From positions 155,449 to 219,448 of the forward strand of contig JAFREE010000024.1 of NCBI GenBank assembly GCA_019400425.1: a stretch of DNA of 64,000 nt, given 5' to 3'. Both the position numbers and the translations under genes were made by a program. Of the stretch, positions 47,411 through 58,489 are shown piece after piece. The notes beneath the pieces are model-generated. The model ran no database searches. It was not told the origin of the DNA and saw nothing but the letters and a program-made list of their open reading frames with translations. Position 1 is the first letter of the stretch; each line of letters begins with the position of its first letter. The stretch comes from Hymenochaete sp. R1. Lineage: Eukaryota; Basidiomycota; Agaricomycetes; Hymenochaetales; Hymenochaetaceae.

Positions 47411-48547
47411 ATTCAGTTCTTGAATCCAAAATACGAACGCTTTTCTTAATGTTAATGACGCGACTTTACGATCCTCTCCTCTTCCCTTCCTTCCTTCCCT
47501 TTAAGTTCTCTCCCCTCCTTCTCTCACCCATTCCTATCCATCTCCGCCCTCTTTCTTTTTTTTCTTGTTACGATCCATAACGCATAACGCATAACGCCTG
47601 CAAACTTGAACCCACCCGACATCTCACTTTTGTCTCCTTGTATCCCCCCTCCCTCCTTCTTAAACTTTTGCTTTGTTTTTCCACAGAATCAGAATCAGAA
47701 TCGAATCTCACCACCCCCACCACCATACACACGCATACATCGTTTCGCTCCATCCCATCTCCCTATACTATACTATAGACATTCCCATTCGTCCATTCGT
47801 GCTACACTCAGGCTTGTCCTTACTCTTCTCGTTTCTCTTATTCTCTTATTCTCTCTTTCCCACTTTCCCATTCCTCTATCCCGCTTCCACGCTTCTCATG
47901 TCATTTTCTTCTATCTTCGATCCTTGATCCTTGATCCTCTGTTCTCCGTCCTTTTGTGTGTGTTTTATATTGTCATAATATGTGGTATTATCGTCCCCCT
48001 CCCCTCCCCTCCTCGCCCTCGCCCTCGCCCTCGCCTTCTACCCTTCTATCCTCTTCCCCGTCGTTCGTTCGTTTCGATCGTGGGGCTCCACAAAGTTGCT
48101 CCCGGACCCGCTCCCCTCCCCTCCCCCTCAGGATTAAAGAGTTTGTTTTACGGCTTCTTTCATCTCCTTATCATCATCCTCTTCCCCCTCCTCTCTTCAT
48201 TTTTTGTTCGACTCAAGATATAGTGTTTTGTGTTTCGTGTCCCGTGTTTCACATCCGTTGTTTCGGTGATTCGTTATTTCGTTATTTCGTTGTTTCGTTG
48301 TTTTGGTGTCTAGTGTCCAGTGCAGTGTTTCGTGTTCGAGGGTTAAAGACAACTTGAAGAAGAGTTTTTTTTTCTTTCTGTGCCGGTGTCAGTGCGTCAG
48401 TGTCAGTGTCAGTGTATAGTAGTAGCTCTAATCTCTTCTTCTTTCTTTTTTGCTTTTCTCCTCCGTCATCTCTTTTTTTTTGTCTTTGTCTTTTCGTCTT
48501 CTTTTTTGTTGGTGTCCGTCGACTCCGAGTCATGTCTTCCTTCTTGA

Positions 48548-48573
48548 GTGTTTGTGTTTGTGTTTGTGTTTGT
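48548..48573. repeat. (GTGTTT)4 repeat
   Basis: Four hexamer units, part of a larger T/G-rich stretch. No evidence of function. Confidence 0.85.
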
Positions 48574-49459
48574 TGGTACTTTTGACATTTGACTTCTGGT
48601 GGGGTGCCCTGGTGCCCTATGCCGAGCCGTGTGTATAAACGAATACGAATGACGGCTAAACACGTTTTATATACTGGTACTGGTGGTCGTGTAATCGCGG
48701 TCAGCATTAATGTTAAATCACGGCAAACTTTCAATACTCCAGCTCAAGGCTATTAATATTGCTACTGTAGGATCAGATAAAGGACCCCTTTTCGAAAGAG
48801 CGACTAATATTACATTTTCCATGAACTATCTCAGACTCTGCATTTCCAACTTGGATGCCACTGGCACCCGCTTCAAGTTCCCTTCCCTAACGGCGCACCT
48901 CATCCCATCCTCATCCGAGTCAATGATGATTGCGACCGCATTCAATACTGGTACTGGTACTGGTATCTACCGAGGCCGCCATTATTAATTGGATACGCAG
49001 ATACCTCGGTTGACTTAAGAGCGGAAGGCACAACTTGAAGGCCGTCCGGCTGTCGACTCGGTGAGGTTGCAGTGTGAGTCTCTCAGGCTAAATGAGACTC
49101 GACCTTGTCTGAGTCGAGGTGTTCATATCTTTCATATACCTATTACCTACGCACATGTTGTCTTCCCTCGATGGCTTGCATGACGTGACGCTCTACGGGA
49201 TCGGGACTTGAAGGAGCGACGAGATCTGGAGTTCTACGCAGCTTGTTATCATACCACTTATCATACGCCTGTTTCCCAAAGTAGCTCCTCTTTTATTCAC
49301 GCGATGGCAGATCTTCATCCGAGTCTCCAGTCGGTCAATACATTGTTCTCCTTTTCATGAGAGGTACACCCAGTATATCAACACGGTAGTGCACACGTAC
49401 AACATGGAAGCAAAATACACATCATAAATGATACATGCTTTTTGATGGCTAGGTTTTCA

Positions 49460-50721
49460 CTACGAGGGAGTGACGAGCTGTAGTCGTGATGATACTTCAG
49501 CCTGCGCCCGTATGAGGTTCGCAAGGTACGAAACCATGAGGGTATCCTATAAACGTAAACGAGATTCAATGTTCATCGTCCAATTCAATCCAATCGACGT
49601 GCTCAAAGGTGAATGGAAAAAAAAATAAGAAATAACACACACCTGCAAGCTCGTAGCGAAGCTTCCTTGATCTAGCCCATCAGTACTCATCGAGAACGTC
49701 TCGAGCAGGTATCGTCCGATAACAGGGTCGCCCTTCACCTCGCCTGAGATCACCGAACGGACGTAGGCAAGGACACGGTCGAGCATCTCGGATACTTGTT
49801 GGATGGAACGTTCGAGTACCTCGAGATCTGTTGAGGTATTGGTGATGGATGGGTTCGTCGAAGAGAGGGATTTGGTGAGGAGATCGACTGGACGTTTGGA
49901 AGGTTAGTGAGTGGGACGTTGATAATGATAATGAAGAGATCACGCACGTCCGCTCCGCTCGGCGTTGTTGAATCGTAACTCGCAAGGAATTGGTACAAAC
50001 ACGCAGTTTTCGGGTCGAGGGTACACGCCGACAGGAGATCTGAAGCATATAAGGTATTTCACTTGAGTAATGAATCGTCGTCAAGAAGACGCCCGCCATA
50101 CCCAAGGTAAGCTTTGATGCCTGGCTCCGAGCCTTCCTCAGTTCCCGTATTCAGAACGATATGCACGGCAGGATGAGGGGCGGTCTCGTCAGAGTAGAAG
50201 TTTTGGATGAGGGCGGAGTATGTATTGAGATGTGATCCTGTTGAATACCTAGGTGCATTACCGCCCATATTAGCGTTGCTCGTTCGCCGCATCACAAACA
50301 TTTAACAAATGCGTAAGAGCTACTCACCAGCCAACGATAACTTCCTTTGGATGTACCTTGTGATGCAGCTCATACATCGACCGGTGGTAATCATTATCCA
50401 CAGCAACCTGTTCGTCCGACTCGCTATGCAGGACCGCGAAACAATTGTGTATCTCCACCTCTGTCTCTGTGCGTGTACCAAGAAGGGTTCCGATTACGCG
50501 TTCCTGCGAGTCTGTACGTCTCAGATAGTGATCGAGAATAGAAAAGAGTGCGACGGGGTGGACGGTCACGCTTTGGAGAGTGCGCCTGGAAGACGAAGAC
50601 GAAAGCTTAGCATCAGCTCAGCTCAACGCTCGAACTTGGGACAAACATACGTTGGGTTTGTCACATTTCCGGTGTTCAGGTCTTGCAGATGCAAGGCCGA
50701 CGATAATTGACCTAAAGGCAT
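49460..50721 (-). CDS. Translation initiation factor eIF3 subunit F (MPN protein)
   Basis: Six exons (50721-50651, 50585-50328, 50248-50102, 50039-49948, 49887-49643, 49546-49460) encode 299 residues, the usual eIF3f length. The MPN domain is clear: [78 protein letters not shown]. As expected for eIF3f, the JAMM metalloprotease residues are incomplete. The C-terminal half [31 protein letters not shown] and [19 protein letters not shown] forms the family's helical region. The protein is part of the eIF3 scaffold on the 40S subunit. Alternative MPN proteins (Rpn8, Csn6) fit less well. Start confirmed by the short [12 protein letters not shown] exon. Confidence 0.92.
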
Positions 50722-51345
50722 CTTTTTTGGGGTTTTTATCGAGTGGAAGGAGGAGGGTTGAGGAGAGTCTGGAGAGTTGTAAAGAGGTTGTTGAGCGACT
50801 CGTTTCGTTTCGCGAGTCGGCACACAAAATTTGGAACCCAAAGAGGAAGGAGGCTGAGAGTTTGACGGACGTAGCTCACTTCTTGCTCATCGACCACAAC
50901 CATGCCAGGCCTTCTCTCATACCTGACTCCCTCCGAAGAGGCGAAAGTGTGTTTTCTGATTGCTTGGATGGTCCATCCACTTACCTGGCTTTCTGTAGGA
51001 ACGTATCTCGAAGAGTATTGACATTGGCCACGTATGAAAACGTTCATTTTTTTTTCGCGTGATACTATAACCTAACGTCTTGCCCTTTCCTGTCATCCCT
51101 TCTGCAGACAATGCTTCAGTATGGCTGGATTCCTTTCATCATCTACGTGGGGTACACAAGGAGCAACCCGCAACCATCTCTAATCAAGTGCGTACCAAAC
51201 TTCTCGAAGAGAAAGCCTTACAGTAGGATTGACGTTCACGGTTCTGTTGCAGGCTTATTAGTCCTCTGGCCTAGATTGCATCCCCTTTCACCTGCGTTCA
51301 CCTCTTGCATCCACCTCCCAACTCATCACCTCCATGTACACAATT
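50722..51345. other. Intergenic upstream of eIF3f
   Basis: About 0.6 kb. The part nearest 50722 should hold the eIF3f promoter. A minus-strand open frame (50736-51047) has no motif. Nothing else identified. Confidence 0.4.
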
Positions 51346-51606
51346 ATGATCGAACCTAATAAACCCCGACGTGCTCTTTCCTTTCCGTCTGATCTCCCTC
51401 GAGATTATCGATTCGTCAAATTTCTTCAAACTCAAGTCGTGAGTTGTGCTCTTTCAAGTCGCCGTCCCACTCCATCATCATGATTTAATTCTTGTGGTTG
51501 TGCGCTCTGCGTACCCGAATGTTTGCCATCTCAGGCTAACACAAGCCTACGGCAACCGTTCTCTCCGCTCTGGTTTCGTTTGCTTGGTCAAAGTGACGAA
51601 ACTTAA
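51346..51606 (+). CDS. Candidate small protein, 54 residues
   Basis: Two exons (51346-51438 and 51535-51606) joined by a GTGAGT...CTCAG intron of 96 bp give MIEPNKPRRALSFPSDLPRD, YRFVKFLQTQV, then ANTSLRQPFSPLWFRLLG and the end QSDET. The splice sites are strong and the composition is protein-like, with a conserved-looking LPRDYRFVKF segment. I do not recognise it. It could be a real micro-protein gene or the tail of a longer transcript, since nothing upstream was resolved. Confidence 0.3.
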
Positions 51607-52108
51607 GGCCAGATATGATCTACTCCTTATAATGCTATTTGTGTGCTGCTGCTAGGCCCATCATTGACGAGTATTATTCAGGGTCGTGTGTGTTCGTTGC
51701 AGGATGTGTTCGAGCGGGGAGGATACTTCGCTAGAGTACTGGCGCACGCTGCAGTTTTGTTTAATGGATCATAACATTGAATGACTTGAGCTCTCGTTCG
51801 TATGCTCGTATATCGGCTCCAGTTCATCCTTCCAGTATAATAGTCCGCCCTAAAAACATTCAATGCGATTGGGTCTTGGTTGAACATGAACATGAAAGTA
51901 AGCGTCAGTATGAGTATCGTAGCTCCGGTTCCGCCCGGGATATTGCACGTGATTAAATGAAGCTAAATTAATATTACTTGAAGCTCTTCTTGAAGCTCTT
52001 GAGCTCTCTCACCCACTATCGGGTTCAGTCCCAGTACTATCCCTTGCTTTTATTTCTATTCCACGAGTTTCTTCTTGGGCTTCTTGAATATCATCCTAAC
52101 TATTAATA
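51607..52108. other. Intergenic, about 0.5 kb
   Basis: Promoter region of AFG1. TATTAATAATGG immediately precedes the AFG1 start. No other feature seen. Confidence 0.4.
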
Positions 52109-53995
52109 ATGGCGTTTCGTGCACGCTCTCGTGCACTCCAGGTTGCTCGAAGTCAACGTCCTTTCAGATCGAACGCACACTTACGATTAGGTCTTATTAA
52201 TGCATCCCGATCATACTCACTAGAGGCTTCAAGCTCTTCTTCGTCGAGAGCGCAAGAGAGAGAGGATGCCACGCTGCATGGAAGAATGGCTAGATCTGTA
52301 CCGTCGAATGGCGTTCCTAGACAATGTGCGCCCAACGCTACCTCTAACTTTGTCTTTGGCTGCTGCTGAACATGTCAATAGATCCAACTCCTCAGTCAAG
52401 ATATGCGCAGCTAGTCGACGGCGACTCGTTGAGGCGAGATGAACACCAAGAACTTATAATCGGAAAGCTGCAAGCTCTTCACGATCAGCTGACAACTTAC
52501 CAACAACCACCCGTGCCCGAATCAAGACCATCCTCATCCTTCGTGAGCAATGTTTATTCTCCGACCTTCAGCTCATCATTCATTTTGGTGCAATAGCTTT
52601 CCCGGATATTCTCAACATCCGATCCTACTACCCGAGCAGATACCCAAACCCATGTTCCCCATGGTCTGTACCTCTACGGCGACGTCGGTACAGGGAAATC
52701 TATGCTCATGGACCTATTCTATGATACCCTCCCCCCCAACATCAACAAGAAACGGCGAGTGCACTTTCATGCATTCATGATAGATGTGCATAAACGTGTC
52801 CATGCTTTGAAGAGCGATATGGAATCGTCAGGGGGTGACCCTATCGCCCCTGTCGCGAGGGACCTGGCTCGTGAAGCTTCAGTATTATGTTTTGACGAAT
52901 TCCAGGTACTTTTATGTCTTCCAATTGGCCCTGTGTTGAATTGAACTGAACAATTATTGCAGGTCACTGATATTGCTGATGCAATGATACTACGAAAGCT
53001 CTTAGAGACTATGCGGAACTATGGTGTAGTCACTGTCATGACATCGAAGTGAGCTTTTATCTTAATGTCTTCATAGTTTCATATATTCACGATTTCAAAG
53101 CCGGCATCCAGATGAACTATATAAGAACGGCATCCAACGATCGAGCTTCATTCCCTGTATCGAGCTACTCAAGACCAAGTTCGATGTCATCAATCTCGAC
53201 TCGGGAACTGACTATCGCCGAATACCTCGCGCCATTTCGAATGTCTACCGTCACCCGCTCTCACCAGAGAATAAGGAAGAAATGGACAAGATCTTTCATG
53301 CAATCGCTTCTCGTGACCATGACGAAGTTTCGCACTCTCGGCATTTGAAGATCTGGGGAAGGACGCTGCACGTACCCGAGAGCACGAGCCATGTTGCGAA
53401 GTTCAGCTTTGAACAGCTCTGTGGGCATCCCTTGAGTGCAGCGGACTATTTGGAAGTAACAAAGACGTTTCATACGGTATTTGTGACAGATGTGCCAAAG
53501 ATGAACTTGAGCCAGAAGGATAAGGTATGTCAATACGCCTGGTCCCTTCCATCCATTAACTAAACTTGGGTGTAGGCGCGACGGTTCATTACTTTTGTGG
53601 ATGGTACGCATTCAGCACAATTTCCTTGATCAACAAGGTGAAGATTTAATGACACTTTTCAAGCCTGCTACGAGAGCAAAACGAAGCTCTTTCTGTCTTC
53701 AGAAGTCCCTATATTCCAGATATTTTCCGACCAAGACGCCAATAGCAAGTCAGTTTCGGACCACCAAAGAAGTGTTATGGACGATTTGGTGTGTTTCACC
53801 TTATATCTCCAATCTCGAGTACCCCGACAACTGATCCCTGAATTACTTCAACTTAATTAGGGCATTTCCGACAAAACGATCGGGACCAGTTCGATGTTTA
53901 CGGGCGAAGAGGAAGTCTTCGCATTCGCGAGGTGTTGTTCACGACTTGTGCAGATGGGAAGTAAGGAGTGGGCGGAGACGTCTGGTAATGACTGA
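52109..53995 (+). CDS. AFG1: Mitochondrial AAA-type ATPase AFG1 (LACE1 family)
   Basis: Eight exons (52109-52325, 52382-52542, 52597-52905, 52963-53048, 53101-53524, 53576-53603, 53664-53788, 53861-53995) encode 494 residues. The N-terminus (MAFRARSRALQVARSQRPFR) is a mitochondrial presequence. Walker A is LYLYGDVGTGKSMLMDLFYD, Walker B is ASVLCFDEFQVTDIADAMIL, followed by GVVTVMTSNRHPDELYKNGI and the domain blocks FIPCIELLKTKFDVINLDSG, TDYRR and VPKMNLSQKDKARRFITFVD. The C-terminus CCSRLVQMGSKEWAE is shortened compared with many homologues. AFG1 assists turnover of misfolded respiratory-chain subunits in the matrix. A 28-nt exon at 53576 is needed to keep the RRFITFVD motif. Confidence 0.92.
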
Positions 53996-54937
53996 TTGCG
54001 TTAGATTACTTACAGTGTCATGGGCCTTCTTTTAATCATATATGACCTCGATGCAAAGCTCTTCAAGTAACGTCTTCCACTAATTGAAGTCTAGGAAGTA
54101 CTTAGATGAAGGATGGGAAGAGCATCGGAAAGCGTCGCTGCTCTCCTTCAAGCAGATGTTGATTTTTGTTAAATCGCGACGCAGAAGCTACTCCTCAGCT
54201 AGGACTCGATTTTGTCTCGTTCCTCTTTTTCTCCCTCGGCGAACGATGACGAACATTCTTATGTTCAATTTCGACAAGTGGCTCTGTGGGGTATTTGTGC
54301 TGATCGGGATCTTCCTAATCTGAATGCAAGCTCTATACGGACGATTTTAAGGAATTGTGGAGCTCGAACTTTGGCATCGAAGACGGTATCACTGATTTCG
54401 GTTGTTATAGTATCCGATCACATAGCTAGCTGACAATCTTCTCCGAAGTCATCGCGAGTTTAGGCGCCGAGAGGCGAGGATGAAGAACTGTTAGGTTGAG
54501 GTGAGTCGTCTTCTACAGATAGGCCGAATCATCGAACTGACTCGACAGTGTTGAGTGCTAATAAACTATGAGATTGTAGAATGACGCGTGCATTCGACAT
54601 TCGCCGATTGAAGTCTGAGGGAAATTTACTGACAGGTGTAGGAGCTCGTTTATGATGGGACCAATGGGTGGCGACGGGCTTACGAAAAATGGTGCGCCAT
54701 TTTCCTGGGGAAAGCGCAATCGTAAATACGGTTTCTTTTTATAACGATTTGGTTGCTCACGCTTTCTTACAAGTAGGGCATTCTGGCTGTTTTGGGGGGA
54801 AGTTCCAAATCAGGAAAAAACCTTAATTTCAGTCGAATTTGCAATAGGACTCGAACACAGACAAAAGGCGCTGAAGGTCCTTTGGTTAGATGCAACTAAA
54901 ACTCTTCCCTCTATGAGATGTAGCATTCCGGAGTGTG
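53996..54937. other. Intergenic, about 0.95 kb
   Basis: 3' region of AFG1 and upstream region of a small secreted-protein gene. Plus-strand frames at 54084-54433 have no family match. Nothing named. Confidence 0.4.
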
Positions 54938-54945
54938 TATATAAA
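54938..54945 (+). promoter_or_regulatory. TATA box of the small secreted-protein gene
   Basis: TATATAAA, 73 bp before the ATG at 55018. A strong TATA box fits a regulated, inducible gene; this is inference. Confidence 0.55.
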
Positions 54946-55017
54946 GGTACGGATATTAGCTGACATCCACCCACTCTATCTATCTCCCTCCCTCTTTCCA
55001 AATAGTCATTCGGCAAT

Positions 55018-55878
55018 GTTGAATCATGGCAAGAAGGCTCTCGCGATAGTAATCTTTATACCTACACTAGTCGCATCGCAGCCTGTGCCGACGTCAAATG
55101 TTAGTTATTTTCTTTTTCTCGCACTGCTATACCCTTGACGTAACAAGTTCACGTCTATAGCCGTCTACTAGAGATTCTGTACGTGCACGAGCTTTTACTA
55201 GAAGAACTCTGTACACATACATTTTAGCCGTATTCAGCAGTGGGGCACAGCATGAACGCACGCCTGGACTTTAATCTGTCGGGTGATTGCCATGGTTTGC
55301 GCTTTGTAAGTGCTTCGTCGGTTTCGTCATATTTAGCCAACTGAACAATGAATTGTAGTCTGTCGCTGGTGTCATGGAACAAATACCGGGTGGTGGCCAT
55401 ACAAGCACTGAACCAAGCTCGCCCATTCAAAGTGTACCCGAAGCCGATACAACGGCGGAGGTTAGTGACTAATATTTTATGCGAGTTGAAGTCCTTGAAA
55501 TGTAAGTTCTTGCTCGGGGAAGTTGACCTGCGCCCCGGATACTTCATGTATTGAACCCAACAGCGTGTCTGTGGAAGAAAATGGATCTGAAGGACTTAGG
55601 ACTCCTGATCCGGTGAAGTCTATACGTGCATTTCTCCTTTGTTCGACACCACTTACTTCGATGTCAGGTCCTGTACGATCCCGGAGGGCCAACGTCCATC
55701 CTTCCTGGAAGCTCAGCTTCCATTACGTTGGCCTGGGATTACCCTTTGACCACGATATCAGATCGGGTAAGCATATTATTACATTGACCGGAAGCATGGT
55801 CATTAATTATGACCTTTTCAGACTTCTTTACAGTCTGCTGCAATAACAGGACTTGCTGGCGAACCTGTGGATCAGTGA
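55018..55878 (+). CDS. Small secreted protein, unknown family
   Basis: The first exon 55018-55099 encodes a signal peptide (MLNHGKKALAIVIFIPTLVA then SQPVPTSN). Next exons: 55161-55178, 55228-55305 (PYSAVGHSMNARLDFNLSGD then CHGLRF), 55359-55460 (SVAGVMEQIPGGGHTSTEPS and further), then an exon ending at 55612 whose start I could not fix in frame, 55668-55766 (VLYDPGGPTSILPGSSASIT, LAWDYPLTTISDR) and 55822-55878 ending GLAGEPVDQ. The region TCAPDTSCIEPNSVSVEENG precedes 55612. The protein is about 150-170 residues, with few cysteines. Function unknown. One junction (after 55460) is unresolved, so a frameshift or short intron error is possible. Confidence 0.5.
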
Positions 55879-56436
55879 GCGTGCCCGCGCTCCTCGCTGA
55901 GAACGTCAAGGGAACTACCCCTCATTATTACGTTCGTTCTCGTCGCCTATTCTTTACAAAAGCCAAACTATGGAGACCTGGCTTTTTTTTTTTTTAATTT
56001 GGCATTCACTCATCTTAGAAGCATGATCTGTTGAGCAGCTTTTCATGCCTTTTTTAAAAAAAATTTGCATCATAGAGTCAATTTCGTGCACATGTATCTC
56101 TGTTCTAAACTTTTTTTTGTAAATGTACCATTCCGTCTTGCTGCGACCTTCGTGATGCTTGCTTTTGTTCGTTCTACTTCTTACATCTGATATCGGAAAC
56201 TGGTCAATACATCTCACGCTGAATGATCGACAGAGTTTTAACTAATCGGCTCCCAAAATTTTCGGGTCTAGCCTGTTTCTAAAAGTTGATATTGACTTGC
56301 TGCTTTCGCGTTCTTCGCGTCTCCTCCGACGTGTAATCTAAACAAGAGCTAATCATTGATTACATCAATAATCATGGCCCGTGTTCATCGTGAAATTCGC
56401 TTTCTTCGTTTTCCGAGTCGACCTTGAGGATGAACC
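55879..56436. other. Intergenic, about 0.56 kb
   Basis: 3' region of the secreted-protein gene and promoter of STR2. Contains T-runs and A-runs near 55982-56120. No gene seen. Confidence 0.45.
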
Positions 56437-58340
56437 ATGCCCAAGGAGCTTTTGTCAACACCGCCTGGTTCTGCTGCTGTAGGGGGACCGATACCTGTAG
56501 ATGTACATGCACTTTCTGTTTCTCTACCGACTTGGCAAGATAATGTGTACTGGGCAGAGGGAAGCGCGATTGTTGTTGACAAGATGGAAACTGGGTATCC
56601 TCGCTTCTTTGTCAACAGGAGGATCCAAAAAGTAAGTGTGGCTCTTTTATATGTTGTTACTAGCCTTCTAAATGAATGATAGCTTGCAGATCAATGTTTG
56701 AAGGCCGTGCACAACGAATCGGACATGGCCATGCTCTTCCCGACTTTTCGTGTTGTGAACGAAGGTGTATCGTACATGTGGAGGATGACGAAGGAAGAGA
56801 GCCTTCGAGTCCAAATCAGAGCTGAACACTTCGAGATACGGGATGCGAAGGGAGCCGACACGCTGCATGCGATTTTCTTTCCTCCTGAACTCTGGAAGTT
56901 GGCGAAAACGTTTTGGCAAAATACGGGGATGGGGATTTCAAGCCGTTATGCCGACATGCTGTTAGACAAAATAGCTCAAGATAATGCTCTAGTGAATGTC
57001 GAATTACCCTCACAAAGCCGTTTAGTATGTTCTTGCATAATACTTAAATGCGTTAGCTAACAATTACCTCGAGAATACGCATCCTGGCGCACTGGAAGAA
57101 AAGGCCGTGTTACGACGGAGGATAGCTAGCATGTTGAATGGTAGCGACGGGTTCTCCCCTTGTAGTAACGAAACGAGTGGACCTCTCAAAGTGACCATCA
57201 CTGAAGAGCAAGTATTTCTCTACCCGACCGGAATGTCCGCTATTTGGAATGCTCATCAAATGAGTATCACTCTTTTCAAAGGCCTCAAATCTGTTTGTTT
57301 GGGGTACGAGACTCTCTTTTATGAACATTGCTGAAAGGCTCATCTGTTTTAGTTTTTCCTATACAGACTCGATCAAGGTCTACGAACGATGGGGACCCGG
57401 TTCCGTGGATTATTTCGGTGACCCCGACTCCAATCTGGATGTATTGAAAGAAGACCTGAAGACGACACGAATCTCAACTCTTTTCACTGAAGTCCCGTCA
57501 AACCCGCTGCTGCAGACGCCCAACCTGGCTAAGATTCGGGAGCTGGCGGATAAACATGGGTTCATCGTTGTTGTGGATGACACCATCGGCAACTTCGTTA
57601 ATGTTGATGTGATGCAATATGTCGACGTTGTCTGCACCAGTTTGAGTAAGCTATTTAGCGGAAGTGCAAATGTCATGGGCGGAAGGTACGCCAATGTGAT
57701 TCAGGTTGCGCATGAAGCTCAGACACTGAAAGTCACCTCCAGTCTTGCATTAAACCCGAACTCTCTTCACTATGCATCGATGCACTCACATCTCGAGGCT
57801 ACCTTTGTGGACGACTACTACCACGAAGACGCAATTGTGATGGAACAGAACTCTCGGGATTTCGCCTCTCGTGTACACTATATCAACTCAAATGCCGTAG
57901 CGGCGAGCGAGTTCCTGCTCAATCGCTCCTTGTCATCGCCTGGTCTTCATTCTCCCAATCCTTCCTCCGAGCCGCAACGGCAGTTCGTCATCAAAGACGT
58001 CTTCTTTCCGAAATGGGTGACGAGGCACAACTATGATCGGTGTAGGCGTCCAGGGTCAAACGATAACTTCGGCCCGCTCCTCTCGTTAACTTTTACATCT
58101 CCGGAAGCATCCCACGCTTTTTTCAACGCATTGCCGTGCGCGAAGGGCCCATCACTAGGAACGAACTTTACGTTAGCTTGTCCGTACACCATTCTTGCGC
58201 ATTATAACGAACGCCCGTGGGCGGCGAGTTATGGCGTGGAAGAAGGTATCGTTAGGATAAGTATCGGGATGGAAGACCCAGAGACACTGATGGGATGGCT
58301 CGCCCGGGCGCTCAGAGCGGCGGAGAAGACGAAAGGGTAG
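56437..58340 (+). CDS. STR2: Cystathionine gamma-synthase (PLP enzyme)
   Basis: Four exons (56437-56631, 56683-57024, 57074-57303, 57353-58340) encode 584 residues. The N-terminal extension (about 200 residues, starting MPKELLSTPPGSAAVGG) is typical of fungal Str2-type enzymes. PLP-fold motifs: VFLYPTGMSAIWNAHQMSIT, DLKTTRISTLFTEVPSNPLL, FIVVVDDTIGNFVNVDVMQY and CTSLSKLFSGSANVMGGRY, where the Lys of SLSK should bind pyridoxal phosphate. The C-terminal PYTILAHYNERPWAASYGVE and GIVRISIGMEDPE are also family blocks. It makes cystathionine from cysteine and an activated homoserine, for methionine synthesis. Possible confusion with other Cys/Met-metabolism PLP enzymes is small. Confidence 0.9.
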
Positions 58341-58489
58341 CGAATATTCGCCCTTTATCCTGAAAAGATGCATTCCCTTAAGTTATGATACACGTACTGG
58401 ATATGCAAGTATCGCAATAATTACTAAGCACAACAGAGTCCGATCCTACAACCTTAAGACAAAATGAATGATAAAACAGGAAAAGAAAG

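Larger units (their letters stand above)
47254..49459. other. Intergenic, about 2.2 kb, pyrimidine-rich and repetitive
   Basis: Convergent region between the kinase and eIF3f genes. It contains (GAC)n at 47392-47410, three CATAACG units near 47578-47599, C/T-rich tracts from 47450 to 48200, GTGTCA-type repeats at 48386-48414, GTGTTT repeats at 48548-48573, and ACTGGT units near 48947-48964. Open frames there are composition effects. No gene recognised. Confidence 0.5.

Noticed and set aside
48710..48988. Plus-strand frame of 92 codons starting MLNHGKLSIL
   Set aside because: Begins with the same four residues as the secreted protein at 55018, but lacks a signal peptide and similarity ends there. 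Chance.
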